The translations under genes were made by a program, and so were the position numbers. A stretch of 30,316 bases of DNA from Euryarchaeota archaeon UBA170 (GTDB lineage Archaea > Thermoplasmatota > Poseidoniia > Poseidoniales > Thalassarchaeaceae), in contig DALF01000069.1 of assembly GCA_002499345.1 (NCBI GenBank), positions 1-30,316 of the forward strand. Reading direction: 5' to 3'. This document shows, one piece after another, positions 8,003 to 17,400 of this stretch. Positions within the stretch are counted from its first letter, which is position 1. Each line of letters begins with the position of its first letter. The notes under the pieces were generated by a model, which searched no databases, was not told the DNA's origin, and was given only the letters and a program-made list of their open reading frames with translations.

Positions 8003-8010
8003 ATTATATT
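8003..8010 (+). promoter_or_regulatory. TATA-like box for trkA-trkH
   Basis: The sequence attatatt is centred about 27 nt before the ATG at 8034, the distance expected for a leaderless or nearly leaderless archaeal transcript. A purine-rich ggtggga (8024-8030) sits directly before the start and could act as a ribosome binding site if the leader is longer. Confidence 0.45.
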
Positions 8011-8033
8011 CATCCGTCCAAGGGTGGGATACT

Positions 8034-9452
8034 ATGAGAGTCATAATTGCCGGTGCGGGAGAGGTCGGCAGGGGAGTCGCCGCCGCGCTCCGCCAAGAGC
8101 GCAGAAGCGTAGCTTTGATCGATCCAGACCCATCAGCGATTAACGAGTCCCAATACCTAGACTGCCTTTTGATAACAGGTAGTGCCTTATCGAGAGATTC
8201 TCTGATGCGGGCGGGAATTAGTGATGCTGAGATCTTAATAATGGCTACTAATGATGATATGATTAACCTACTTGGGTGCTCATTCGCTAAGAAAGTCTAC
8301 AGTGAACTCGTAGGCGAGAGGAACGCCACTGGACTCAGAACGATCGCCAATATCAATGACCCCGGACTCGAGCATCCTTCTAGGGGCGCGGGCCCTCTCA
8401 GTAACTGGACTAGGGCAGACCAAATAGTGAGTGCCGCCGATGAGATTGTCGGACAACTCGCCGCCAGCCTTCTGGCTCCTTCAATAGATGAGATACTGCC
8501 TCTCGGAGAGTCATCATGGATAGCGTCTACTGAAGTTACAAATTCCTCAGCATTAATAGGCACCACCACAGGTGAAGTCGGTGGTATTTTTGCAGGAATG
8601 CCATCTATCTATTCAATAAAAAAGGCTGATGAAAAAGGATCACTTGCTAAGGGGGACGAAATAATCGAGCATGGCGATATTCTAGTATTCGTATCTAACT
8701 CGACGGATCAGTTCGCACAGATAACCAGAAGCGTCGGGAAGTCTGACCCCGATTTGAAAGAGAAGGCACACATAGCTGTTTTCGGTGCAAGCCAGTTCGG
8801 AGTAAGACTGTCAGATTACTACCTAAGAAGAGGTCACAGCGTCGTCGTCATTGAGCCAGAATTAGATTTGGCGAATGAATTAGTGGGATCAAGCGTTGGA
8901 AATAGTAAGAGACTCGATGTAATTCATGGAGATCCTCAGGATGAGGATCTTCTCAGAGAGCTTGATATCCACAGTCACGATATCGCCGTTGCTGCTCTGG
9001 AGGACGACAACCTAAACATCGCTATCGCCATGAGGGCCAAGGACAAAGGGGTCTTGAGAACAGGCCTTGTTCTCAGGGACAAGGCACTTGTCGATGCTGT
9101 CCATAGAATAGGCTCTATAAACCCAGTAAGTAGGAGGCAAGTAGTTGTAACCGGTATACTAAAATCCATCCATATGAATGTCCCAGGAACGTTCCAAGTG
9201 ATACCGAACGTCCCGGAAGTAATATCAATTTCAGCCGAAGTAAAAGCAGAACAAGGCATAGAGGGATGGCCTATCTCAAAGGTCGAGTCCAAATTTGGAG
9301 CAAGAATAGCCATGATAGACAGGGAGGATTTCGATGGCAAGGTTTCCGTCCTCGATCCCGGAGAGGTAGAAACCGTATTGCTGGGAGATAGGCTATACAT
9401 TCTTTTGCTTAAGGCCGATTTGAAGAAGCTTGAGAAAATCCTAGGGAGCTAA
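8034..9452 (+). CDS. trkA: Trk potassium uptake NAD-binding protein TrkA
   Basis: TrkA is the cytoplasmic nucleotide-binding gating subunit of the Trk potassium channel. The 472-residue protein has the full tandem arrangement: an N-terminal Rossmann domain (MRVIIAGAGEVGRGVAAAL, with the ITGSALSRDSLMRAGISDAE segment typical of TrkA-N), and a TrkA-C domain around residues 150-230. A second Rossmann domain (AVFGASQFGVRLSDYYLRRGH, HGDPQDEDLLRELDI) and a second TrkA-C domain end the protein. The glycine loop of the second Rossmann domain is GASQFG, looser than the first (GAGEVG), so NAD(H) may bind mainly the first. trkH starts 2 nt after the stop codon, giving a clear two-gene operon. A TATA-like box and an inverted repeat lie upstream. 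Confidence 0.95.
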   Translation: MRVIIAGAGEVGRGVAAALRQERRSVALIDPDPSAINESQYLDCLLITGSALSRDSLMRAGISDAEILIMATNDDMINLLGCSFAKKVYSELVGERNATGLRTIANINDPGLEHPSRGAGPLSNWTRADQIVSAADEIVGQLAASLLAPSIDEILPLGESSWIASTEVTNSSALIGTTTGEVGGIFAGMPSIYSIKKADEKGSLAKGDEIIEHGDILVFVSNSTDQFAQITRSVGKSDPDLKEKAHIAVFGASQFGVRLSDYYLRRGHSVVVIEPELDLANELVGSSVGNSKRLDVIHGDPQDEDLLRELDIHSHDIAVAALEDDNLNIAIAMRAKDKGVLRTGLVLRDKALVDAVHRIGSINPVSRRQVVVTGILKSIHMNVPGTFQVIPNVPEVISISAEVKAEQGIEGWPISKVESKFGARIAMIDREDFDGKVSVLDPGEVETVLLGDRLYILLLKADLKKLEKILGS

Positions 9453-9454
9453 TC

Positions 9455-11023
9455 ATGCGCTGGGATGTTGTCGGTTTTGTCTTAGGATGGACGATTAGAC
9501 TGGTTGCCCTACCTCTTTCTTTGGTAGCCGCTTACAGTTGCTATTTGGATTCCGAGGGATACGAGTTCGCTGCTAGGACCTACCTAATACCTCTTATCTT
9601 GGCCGCATTAGTAGGGCAAAGCCTAGTTTCGTTGGCCAAAGGAGCCGACACTGCTTCTAGACTAAGGGACCGTGAAGCATTCGCCTCAGTGGCACTCGGG
9701 TGGATTCCGGTTGTGGTCCTAGGGGCATTACCCTACTGGCTGGGAGGGGTCTTCTACGGGCCTGCCGAGCTTTCCATGGATACTGTCGCAGTAGTTGATG
9801 TCTTCTCAGGAGCCATTCATTCGTGGTTCGAGTCAATGTCAGGTTTTACCACAACAGGATCCACTGTGATAGATCATTCCACAAGTCCCCGATGTCTTGA
9901 GGGAACGGATTGTATCAGTTCCCAGCCACAGAGCCTGATACTATGGAGGTCACTTACTCAGTGGCTCGGGGGAATGGGTGTGATAATGCTGGGACTTCTC
10001 ATACTTTCCCAGGCTTTAGGCGGAGGAATGTCATTGGCAAGGGCTGAGCTGACAGGCCCATCCCTTTCCAGATTAGGTCCCTCTCTGCAGTCTACTGCAA
10101 GGAGGCTATGGTCAATTTACATCATACTCACAGTAATTGAGATGGTACTTCTAAGATTCTTAGGCGATATGAGTTTATTTGACTCAGTAAACTATGCCCT
10201 AACGACTCTCTCATCCGGTGGCTTTGGCACGACTGATGGAGGGGTAATGGCATTCGGCTCGGCCAGAATAGAGGTGATTCTCATGATCTTCATGGTTCTC
10301 ACTTGTATCAACTTCAGCCTCCTTCATTTAATTCTTGCAGGGAGATCAAAGGAGGCATTCAAGGATGGCGAAGTCAGGAGTTACCTCTTCATCCTACTAG
10401 TTGCATGGGTATCCATGGCTTTCAATATTTACAGCTCTGGCCCTCAAGACTTGGGCTTCTTAGAAACTATTAGGCATTCTATGTTCCAAGCTATTTCCAT
10501 ATCCAGTACTGGTTACTCCTCTGCGGATTTCGCGGCTTGGCCCCTGTTCAGTCAGTTCGTCTTGCTATTGTTGATGATCATAGGGGCTACAGCCGGCTCC
10601 ACAGGAGGGGGCCTCAAGGTACTTAGAATAAGAATCGCTTTCGAACTTTCAAAAAGAGAGATATTGAAGATTATCCAGCCTAGGAAGGTAGTAGCGATAA
10701 GATTCAACGATGAGGTCATCGACGAGAAGAGGATATGGACCGTTTTGGGAATGCTAAGTTCTTGGACAGTTCTTGTTACTGCATCAATACTGGCATTTTC
10801 GCTGTTGGAGCCATCTCTGAATATGACCGATGTCCTCTCCGTTTCCCTTTCTCTTCTTGGTAATACTGGGCCAGCACTAGGTGCATTCGGGCCTACTGCG
10901 ACATGGGCGGCACTAGGTGAACCATCGTTGATAGTGGCATCACTATTGATGTGGCTTGGCAGGCTAGAGTTACTAACCGTCTTAGTACTGTTACACCCCA
11001 AGACGTGGAGAAGTGACACCTAG
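9455..11023 (+). CDS. trkH: Trk potassium uptake membrane subunit TrkH
   Basis: TrkH forms the potassium-conducting pore. The 522-residue protein shows the four pore loops of the family, each with its selectivity-filter glycine: SGFTTTGST, LSSGGFGTT, SSTGYSSAD and LGNTGPALG. Conserved blocks QWLGGMGVIMLGL and GSTGGGLKVLRIRI are also present, the latter being the TrkH segment after the third pore repeat. There are about ten membrane helices. The gene begins 2 nt after trkA and is presumably cotranscribed with it. The TAG stop at 11021-11023 directly abuts the stop of the convergent rfcL gene with no base between them, so termination must occur inside the opposing gene. Confidence 0.95.
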   Translation: MRWDVVGFVLGWTIRLVALPLSLVAAYSCYLDSEGYEFAARTYLIPLILAALVGQSLVSLAKGADTASRLRDREAFASVALGWIPVVVLGALPYWLGGVFYGPAELSMDTVAVVDVFSGAIHSWFESMSGFTTTGSTVIDHSTSPRCLEGTDCISSQPQSLILWRSLTQWLGGMGVIMLGLLILSQALGGGMSLARAELTGPSLSRLGPSLQSTARRLWSIYIILTVIEMVLLRFLGDMSLFDSVNYALTTLSSGGFGTTDGGVMAFGSARIEVILMIFMVLTCINFSLLHLILAGRSKEAFKDGEVRSYLFILLVAWVSMAFNIYSSGPQDLGFLETIRHSMFQAISISSTGYSSADFAAWPLFSQFVLLLLMIIGATAGSTGGGLKVLRIRIAFELSKREILKIIQPRKVVAIRFNDEVIDEKRIWTVLGMLSSWTVLVTASILAFSLLEPSLNMTDVLSVSLSLLGNTGPALGAFGPTATWAALGEPSLIVASLLMWLGRLELLTVLVLLHPKTWRSDT

Positions 11024-12532
11024 CTAGAATGAGTCGAGTGTGAATTGCTTACCACTGCTCTCTGAATTTTTATCCTCAACCTTACTTTCGAGTCGCAACT
11101 CTGGCAGTGGCTCGGACAAATGTTCCTGCTCTTCGTATTTCTTGATAATCGACTTTCCCTTTCTACTAGTCTTAGCTATGCCATGTAGCGATAAATGCTC
11201 TTCTACAGCCAGCCCCATCTTCCTAGAGATACTAAAATCATCTGGTTCGCCCCCTAAAGACTCATCATGGACAGCTAGCAAAAGTGGCCATAATTCTTCT
11301 CTGAATGAAGATTTACTTGTAGAAACATTCTCTGACATTGTGGTGACGACATTAACGCTCCTCCAAGACTCTGCTCCCCTTCTAAGGAAGTCAGGATAGC
11401 CGAGATATGGGTCAGAAGTTATTGGAGTTTGGGAAACCGCGGCTTGTGAGGTCAAGGCAGAACCCCAATACCAAGACCTGAAGGCACGATTCGTGAACTT
11501 GGTAGCAAGAGACCTGTCGGCCATCTCCATAGCCGCACTAATCGAAGCAAGTCCAGCCGAATCAAATACAGATTGATTGTTCCAAGAGAACCAAGCTAGC
11601 ATCTGATCCGGGTCTTTGTCACTATTTCTGAGAATTTCGGACGCTTTAGATCCATCCCTGCTGGAGTATATCTCTTTCATGGCCTTGAATACATCAATCT
11701 GCGAATCCCTTTCAGAAACGTCCCTTAGTCCTCTAATGTGACCTAAGTCGACGTGTCCGTCCACTAGTGAAGAAACCGCTTGTAGGTCTCTTGCAAGAGC
11801 CCTGAGGTCCCCCGGATTGCCAGAAACCAACTCTTCCAAAGCCCCAGGATCGATTGATAGTCCCTCTCCATCGAGAATCCTGTAAGCAATCTTTCGCATA
11901 TCTCCATTATTCACTCTCTTGAATTGCACCATATCGGCCAATCTAAGGACCCTGTCCCTGTTCATTCTCCATGCTCTCCCTCCTCCCCAGAGTCGCATCG
12001 GGTCATTACAGGTCATTATCACCGGTTGCATTGAGACCGTCAGGAGATGCATCAACTCTGCCTTGCCTCCCGAGTCTCCCGAGATACTCCTCGTCTCGTC
12101 GTCGGAGGAGATTGACTTACCTATTCTGTCTTCCGAGACCTTAGAAAAACCACCTGCCAGATGATCCACTTCGTCCAAGAGAATTATCGTCTTACCATCT
12201 GGTTTGGAATCGCCCGAGAACATGTCTAGGGAGATATGCTGGGAACCTCTCGTCGCGGCCTTTCTGATCGAGGCCGCATTCCTTTCCTCAGAGGCGTTGA
12301 GTTCAATTATTGCCCATCCCATCTCCTTGGCTACTGCCTTGGCTATCGTTGTTTTACCCACTCCTGGTGGCCCAGATAGCATCACTCCTCTTTTTTTTGG
12401 TATTTTTCCCATAGACCAAGTATCCAGCCATTGCCTGATTGATCTTATCTGTGATTCATTTCCTTCCATCTCTCTGATGCTAGTCGGGCGATACTTCTCA
12501 GCCCAATCTTCACTCACTTGCACCGCTGACAC
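11024..12532 (-). CDS. rfcL: Replication factor C large subunit
   Basis: RfcL is part of the clamp loader that places PCNA on DNA. The N-terminus WAEKYRPTSIREMEGN is the family hallmark (W-x-x-KYRP). It is followed by Walker A GPPGVGKTT (residues 54-62), the segment IELNASEERN, Walker B ILLDEVDH (117-124) and a sensor-1-like VIMTCND. A helical collar region follows. The C-terminal tail is low-complexity, Lys/Glu/Ser-rich, and ends KQFTLDSF, a PCNA-interacting (PIP) box at the very end, as in other archaeal large subunits. The 502 residues are a normal length. The start is a GTG at 12532; GTG codons 4 and 6 are alternatives. The gene follows glyS by 38 nt on the same strand. No small RFC subunit is in the window. 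Confidence 0.95.
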   Translation of the reverse strand: MSAVQVSEDWAEKYRPTSIREMEGNESQIRSIRQWLDTWSMGKIPKKRGVMLSGPPGVGKTTIAKAVAKEMGWAIIELNASEERNAASIRKAATRGSQHISLDMFSGDSKPDGKTIILLDEVDHLAGGFSKVSEDRIGKSISSDDETRSISGDSGGKAELMHLLTVSMQPVIMTCNDPMRLWGGGRAWRMNRDRVLRLADMVQFKRVNNGDMRKIAYRILDGEGLSIDPGALEELVSGNPGDLRALARDLQAVSSLVDGHVDLGHIRGLRDVSERDSQIDVFKAMKEIYSSRDGSKASEILRNSDKDPDQMLAWFSWNNQSVFDSAGLASISAAMEMADRSLATKFTNRAFRSWYWGSALTSQAAVSQTPITSDPYLGYPDFLRRGAESWRSVNVVTTMSENVSTSKSSFREELWPLLLAVHDESLGGEPDDFSISRKMGLAVEEHLSLHGIAKTSRKGKSIIKKYEEQEHLSEPLPELRLESKVEDKNSESSGKQFTLDSF

Positions 12533-12570
12533 ATCCCTCCGTCTAACTGGGGCTCCATGAAGATTGGGAG

Positions 12571-14319
12571 TCAGAAAAGAGATGATATGTCCCTACTTTC
12601 AATATGTCTGATCAATTTCTCACTCTTGACACGGATTTGTTGTTGATTATCTCTGTTCCTTATCGTGACAGTTCCATCGACTAAGCTAGAGTGGTCTACG
12701 GTAACGGCCCATGGGACGCCTATCTCATCAGCCCTGGCATAACGTTTTCCAATTGACCCAGTAGAGTCAAGATTGACTTGAATTCCCCTGATGGATAAAA
12801 TTTCAGAAAGTAGAGATTTAGCCAGATCATCCATGCCATCCTTGTCAAAAAGAGGCATGATGGAGAGATCATAAGGGCAAACTCTCTCATTCAACCTGAG
12901 AGTAACATAATCATCAGAGCCCTTTCCATCTTCGGTAAACGCGTGATCGAGAATATGCCAGATTATCCTGTCTATGCCGAAGGCAGGCTCGATTACATGG
13001 GGCGTGAACCACTCCCCATGCACATTCCCCTCCTCTTTCTTCAACGTAACCATCTCGGCCGTGATCTCCACTTCTGAACCGTCTTCTAGTGCTAGCTTGA
13101 AAGGCATAGGAGGCGGAGTTCCTTCCAATCCACTAATCGCCGTTGCCACTTCTCCTGCTTGCTGCCTAAATATTGGTCCGATTACAGATCCATTCGGAGA
13201 AAGAACTTCCTTTGAAACATTACGTGGAGCTTCAAATTGCCTCCATGCCCGCAAGAGGTTAGTCCCTGAGAATGACTCATGAGATTCTAGGTCATGACAT
13301 GTTCTGTTTGCGATACCAACGCACTCTATCCAACCATACTCTCCGTGAATTTCACAATCCCAGCAATCCGATGCATAGTGGGCCATCTCCGAACCAGCGT
13401 GCTGCCTGAATCTAATCCTCTCTCCATCAATACCTATTTTGACAAGAAAATCATATGTTCTTGCTAGAAATGATGCAACTGTCGGATGTTTGACAATTCC
13501 ATCATTCAGGGCGCTCTGAATAGAGATTCTATGATTTCCCGGATGTTCTCCTTCTGGGTCTGAGATCATCTCCACTATTTCGCCTTGAAATCGATTTAGG
13601 CCACTCTTGCCAGGGGGATTTTCAGGATCAATAAAGTACTCTAGCTCTGCCATATTGAACTCTCTTAGCCTAATCATTCCCTGCCTAGGGCTGATTTCAT
13701 TCCTGTATCCCCTGCCCGTTTGAACTGCTCCGAAAGGTAGCTTCTGCTTGAAATGCCGGTATAGTGATGGATAGAGCATGAACATCCCCTGAGCTGTTTC
13801 TGGCCTCATGTAAGCTTCCCTGCCCTCACCCATGGCCCCAATAGTAGTGGGGAACATCAGATTCATCGGCCTTGCTTCAGCCCAATCCGGATCGTCACAG
13901 TTAGGGCAGGATATATTGTTAGACGAAATAATGGAGGCAAGCTCCTCCCCGTCAAGGGAGTCTGGATTTTCATGTACTCCCTCGATTAAGTGATCACTTC
14001 TGAATGCTGAATTGCAGGACTTACATTCAGACATGTAATCATTGAATTCTCCTACATGCCCACTAGCGACCAAAACAGACTTCGGAGTAATTGTTGGGGA
14101 ATCAATCTCCACTATGTCTCCCTCAGAAGTCCAATGATCTATCCAACACTCTATCACCTTGCGCTTGATTGTAGCTCCGACTGGACCATAATCGACTAGT
14201 CCTGCAACTCCCCCATATATCTCAAAGGAAGGGAAAACTATGCCACGCCTCCTCATCATGGACGTGAGTCTATCCAGTCTCCTTGATTCGGGCATTGTAT
14301 CTCCGACCCAGCCACCCAT
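12571..14319 (-). CDS. glyS: Glycyl-tRNA synthetase (class II, alpha2 type)
   Basis: The enzyme charges tRNA-Gly with glycine. The 582-residue protein is the archaeal/eukaryotic homodimeric type. Motif 1 lies around SFEIYGGVAGLVDYGPVG (residues 31-48). Motif 2 is GRGYRNEISPRQGMIRLREF (202-221), preceded by AYMRPETAQGMF, and motif 3 is VIEPAFGIDRI (442-452). Four cysteines (C99, C102, C138, C141) form a likely zinc site in the insertion after motif 1. The C-terminal anticodon-binding domain contains RYARADEIGVPWAVTVD. The ATG at 14319 is the longest start; an ATG at 14295 (MPESRRLDRLTSMMRRRG) is equally possible and closer to typical N-termini. rfcL follows after 38 nt. The 131-nt gap upstream is shared with the divergent helicase gene. 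Confidence 0.96.
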   Translation of the reverse strand: MGGWVGDTMPESRRLDRLTSMMRRRGIVFPSFEIYGGVAGLVDYGPVGATIKRKVIECWIDHWTSEGDIVEIDSPTITPKSVLVASGHVGEFNDYMSECKSCNSAFRSDHLIEGVHENPDSLDGEELASIISSNNISCPNCDDPDWAEARPMNLMFPTTIGAMGEGREAYMRPETAQGMFMLYPSLYRHFKQKLPFGAVQTGRGYRNEISPRQGMIRLREFNMAELEYFIDPENPPGKSGLNRFQGEIVEMISDPEGEHPGNHRISIQSALNDGIVKHPTVASFLARTYDFLVKIGIDGERIRFRQHAGSEMAHYASDCWDCEIHGEYGWIECVGIANRTCHDLESHESFSGTNLLRAWRQFEAPRNVSKEVLSPNGSVIGPIFRQQAGEVATAISGLEGTPPPMPFKLALEDGSEVEITAEMVTLKKEEGNVHGEWFTPHVIEPAFGIDRIIWHILDHAFTEDGKGSDDYVTLRLNERVCPYDLSIMPLFDKDGMDDLAKSLLSEILSIRGIQVNLDSTGSIGKRYARADEIGVPWAVTVDHSSLVDGTVTIRNRDNQQQIRVKSEKLIRHIESRDISSLF

Positions 14320-14450
14320 CTTTCAAGCCATCCTTGGGAAATGCCTATTGATGAACAGACCGTAGGGTTATTCGTAATGCCATTAACGCCCATTTATGAG
14401 GTTCTTAGAGAAGCATTGATGTACTCATAGGAAGCCCAACCGACTAATAG

Positions 14451-17400
14451 GTGCAACAAAAAATGCCTGAAATCGAGTACGTACAAGACAGGATGGAGAC
14501 TGAAGAGCTCCTAGAGAGGCTATGCCCACCTGTCAGAAATTGGTTCATAGACAAGTTTCCTGACTTCACAGAGCCACAAAAGGTTGCTATTCCAAGAATT
14601 CTGAATGGGGAACATCTCCTACTTTGTTCTCCTACAGGCTCCGGAAAAACTCTAACCGCTTTCCTCACGATCATAGATGATTTAGTACGCGGCTCTCTGG
14701 ATGGGACACTCCCAGATTCGGTCCAGTGCGTATACATCTCCCCGATCAAGGCACTTGCTAATGACATTGAGAAGAACCTGCTTGGCCCCTTGGGGGAAAT
14801 CAAGGAGAGGTATCTGCCAAGCAGGGCCAAGGAAATCAAAGTAGGACTCAGGACAGGGGACACCCCCCAGAGTGAAAGACAAAAGATGCTCAGAAAGCCC
14901 CCTCACATATTGATCACAACACCCGAGTCGCTAGGTTTGGGACTAGCTTCGAAGAGGTTCAGGCCAATTTTAGATCAGATGAAATGGTTCATAATTGACG
15001 AAATGCACTCGTTGGTCCCAACGAAGAGAGGCACCCATCTCTCTCTCAGTATGGCATTGATGGATACGGTGGTCTCTTCCGATGTCCAGAGAATTGGAAT
15101 TAGTGCTACGATGGAACCTTTAGATGCGGTAGCTGAGTTTCTAGTTGCTAGCGACTCAAGGGAAACCGATGCAGAGCCGCAAAAAGTCGCCATCGCTAAA
15201 ATCTCAGGAGACAGGGAGCTTGACTTGGACATAATTCTCCCGACCCCTAGATTCAGCTCTATTCCAGTTAAGGAAATATTGGATCACAATGTCGACAGAA
15301 TCAAAGAATTAGCCGAGGCACACACCACGACATTGGTTTTTGTGAACACAAGGAACATGACCGAGACTGTAGTACAGAGGTTGAAGATATCTGGAATGGA
15401 GGGCGTCGAGGGACACCATGGCTCCATGGACAAGGCTATCAGGCTAGATGTAGAGAGCAAACTCAAGAACGGACTACTAAGATGCGTCGTTTCATCATCT
15501 AGTTTGGAGATGGGCATAGATATAGGCTCCGTCGACTTGGTTATTCAAGTCGGCTCACCGGGTTCAATCGCCACCGCTCTTCAGAGAATTGGCAGGGCGG
15601 GGCATCAGGTAGGCGGCTTGCCAAGGGCTAGATTCCTCCCAACTTCCCCTCATGACTTGATGGAGCTCGTAGCATTGCAAATGGCTATACTAGAGGGGGA
15701 AATGGATTTGTTAAAATTCCCTCAGAATTCACTCGATGTTCTCGCACAATTCCTAATCGGACTTACTATAATTAAGGAATGGGATATCGATGATGCTTAC
15801 GCTCTTGTGACCTCCTCATGGCCATACAAATCGCTTCCTTATGATGATTATATTGAAGTCCTTGATATGCTGGATGACGAAAGGAGGGTTTGGCTTGACT
15901 GGGAGGACAATAGATTCGGAAAGCGCGGATTTGCTCAAATGATTTACTACACCAATATTGGTACTATCGCACCCGACAACAGCTACTTGGTATTCACAGG
16001 CGACGGAACACTGGTCGGGCAGCTTTCATCGTCTTTCGTTTCAAGTCTGAGAAATGGGGACGTATTCCTTCTGGGTGGATCTACATACAGGGTAGCTAGT
16101 ATCAGGGGAACCAGGGTCAATGTAACTCCCGCAACAGGATACAGGCCTACGATTCCATCATGGACAGGTGAGGCCAACTCTCGTACACATGAGCTCAGCC
16201 AAGCAGTACTGAGGTTATTGAGCAAGATTTCAGTAGGGGCGAGAATGGGTACTGATTACGAGCCAATCTTGACAGAAGCATTACAGCTCAACAGACCAGT
16301 AGCCCTGGCACTCAAACAATTCTTAGACGAGCATGTGGCTACTACCTTCCAAGTTCCTTCAAACGACAGAATTCTCATCGAGCAGGTGGAATCTCCCCTG
16401 CCAACTTATGTCGTGACTACATGCAGGGGAAGGGCATTCAATCTTGCTCTAGGGTACCTCTTCGCCGGTATTGCTTCCAAAGAAAACATAATCATACACG
16501 AGCTCTCTTTCGATGAGAATGGATTCATGGCAAAATTGAGTCATGAGGTTGAGATCTCCAAAATTCCAGAAGTTTTCAGAAATGACACTAGTGAAGAAAT
16601 ACTCCAGAGATATATGATGGATTCACAACTGTTCTCAAAGAGATTTAGGGAAGTTTCATCCAGAAGCATGCTGAATCCTAGGAGAATTGGTGCCGAGGAA
16701 GTAAGCCCCAAGCAATTCCAACAGAAGGGGGAGGCCATAATGACAAAGCATCGTCAGATGGATGGTTCAGTGATAATCAGGGAGGCGATGAGTGAGATAC
16801 TTAATGGCGATTTGGATATGGAGCAATTACGAAACTTCATCTCCAGGATGGATAGTGAGGATGTCAGGATTGTACACAGGCGCGTGAAGATGCCCTCTCC
16901 ACTGGGAATGACCCTATTCATGTCTGCATTCGAAGATCTTCTCAGTCTCAGAACTAGAGCATACCTGATCAAGGACGTAGATCCAGAAATCCTTAGGCGC
17001 CTACTGGGGGCCAGGTCTCTAGCTACTGATCTCGATAAGGAGATGATATCTGAATACTATCAGTCAAAGGTAGCTACTCCAAGGAATGCCATGGATCTTC
17101 TTAGGCTGATGGACATGGGAGGGGGCCTAGAGCGGGGCCTCACTAATCCCCTCTACAACTCTAAACTTAGCGGCATAGAGATTCCAGTGATTAGGGAATG
17201 GGTGCACGAGCTAGCCGAAAGGGGGTTAATCACTAAGGTTAGGAATACAAATCACGAGCAAATCGATGATAAATGGTTCTCTATGAGAATGGCAGGAGTC
17301 CATGGCACTCTCGGCTGTCTCGCTGTAGCCGGGGCGTCAGAGATGGAAGATCTACGCGCTCTGTATACTGGGGGTCTAAACTATGAAATTGCAGAGGCCT

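Noticed and set aside
10552..11019. 155-codon minus-strand frame inside trkH
   Set aside because: Shadow of the TrkH pore repeats; there is no independent support.
14320..14450. Regulatory element or small RNA in the largest inter-operon gap between glyS and the helicase
   Set aside because: The 131 nt hold only weak AT-rich patches (for example catttatgag near 14390); no convincing hairpin, T-box-like structure or repeat was seen.
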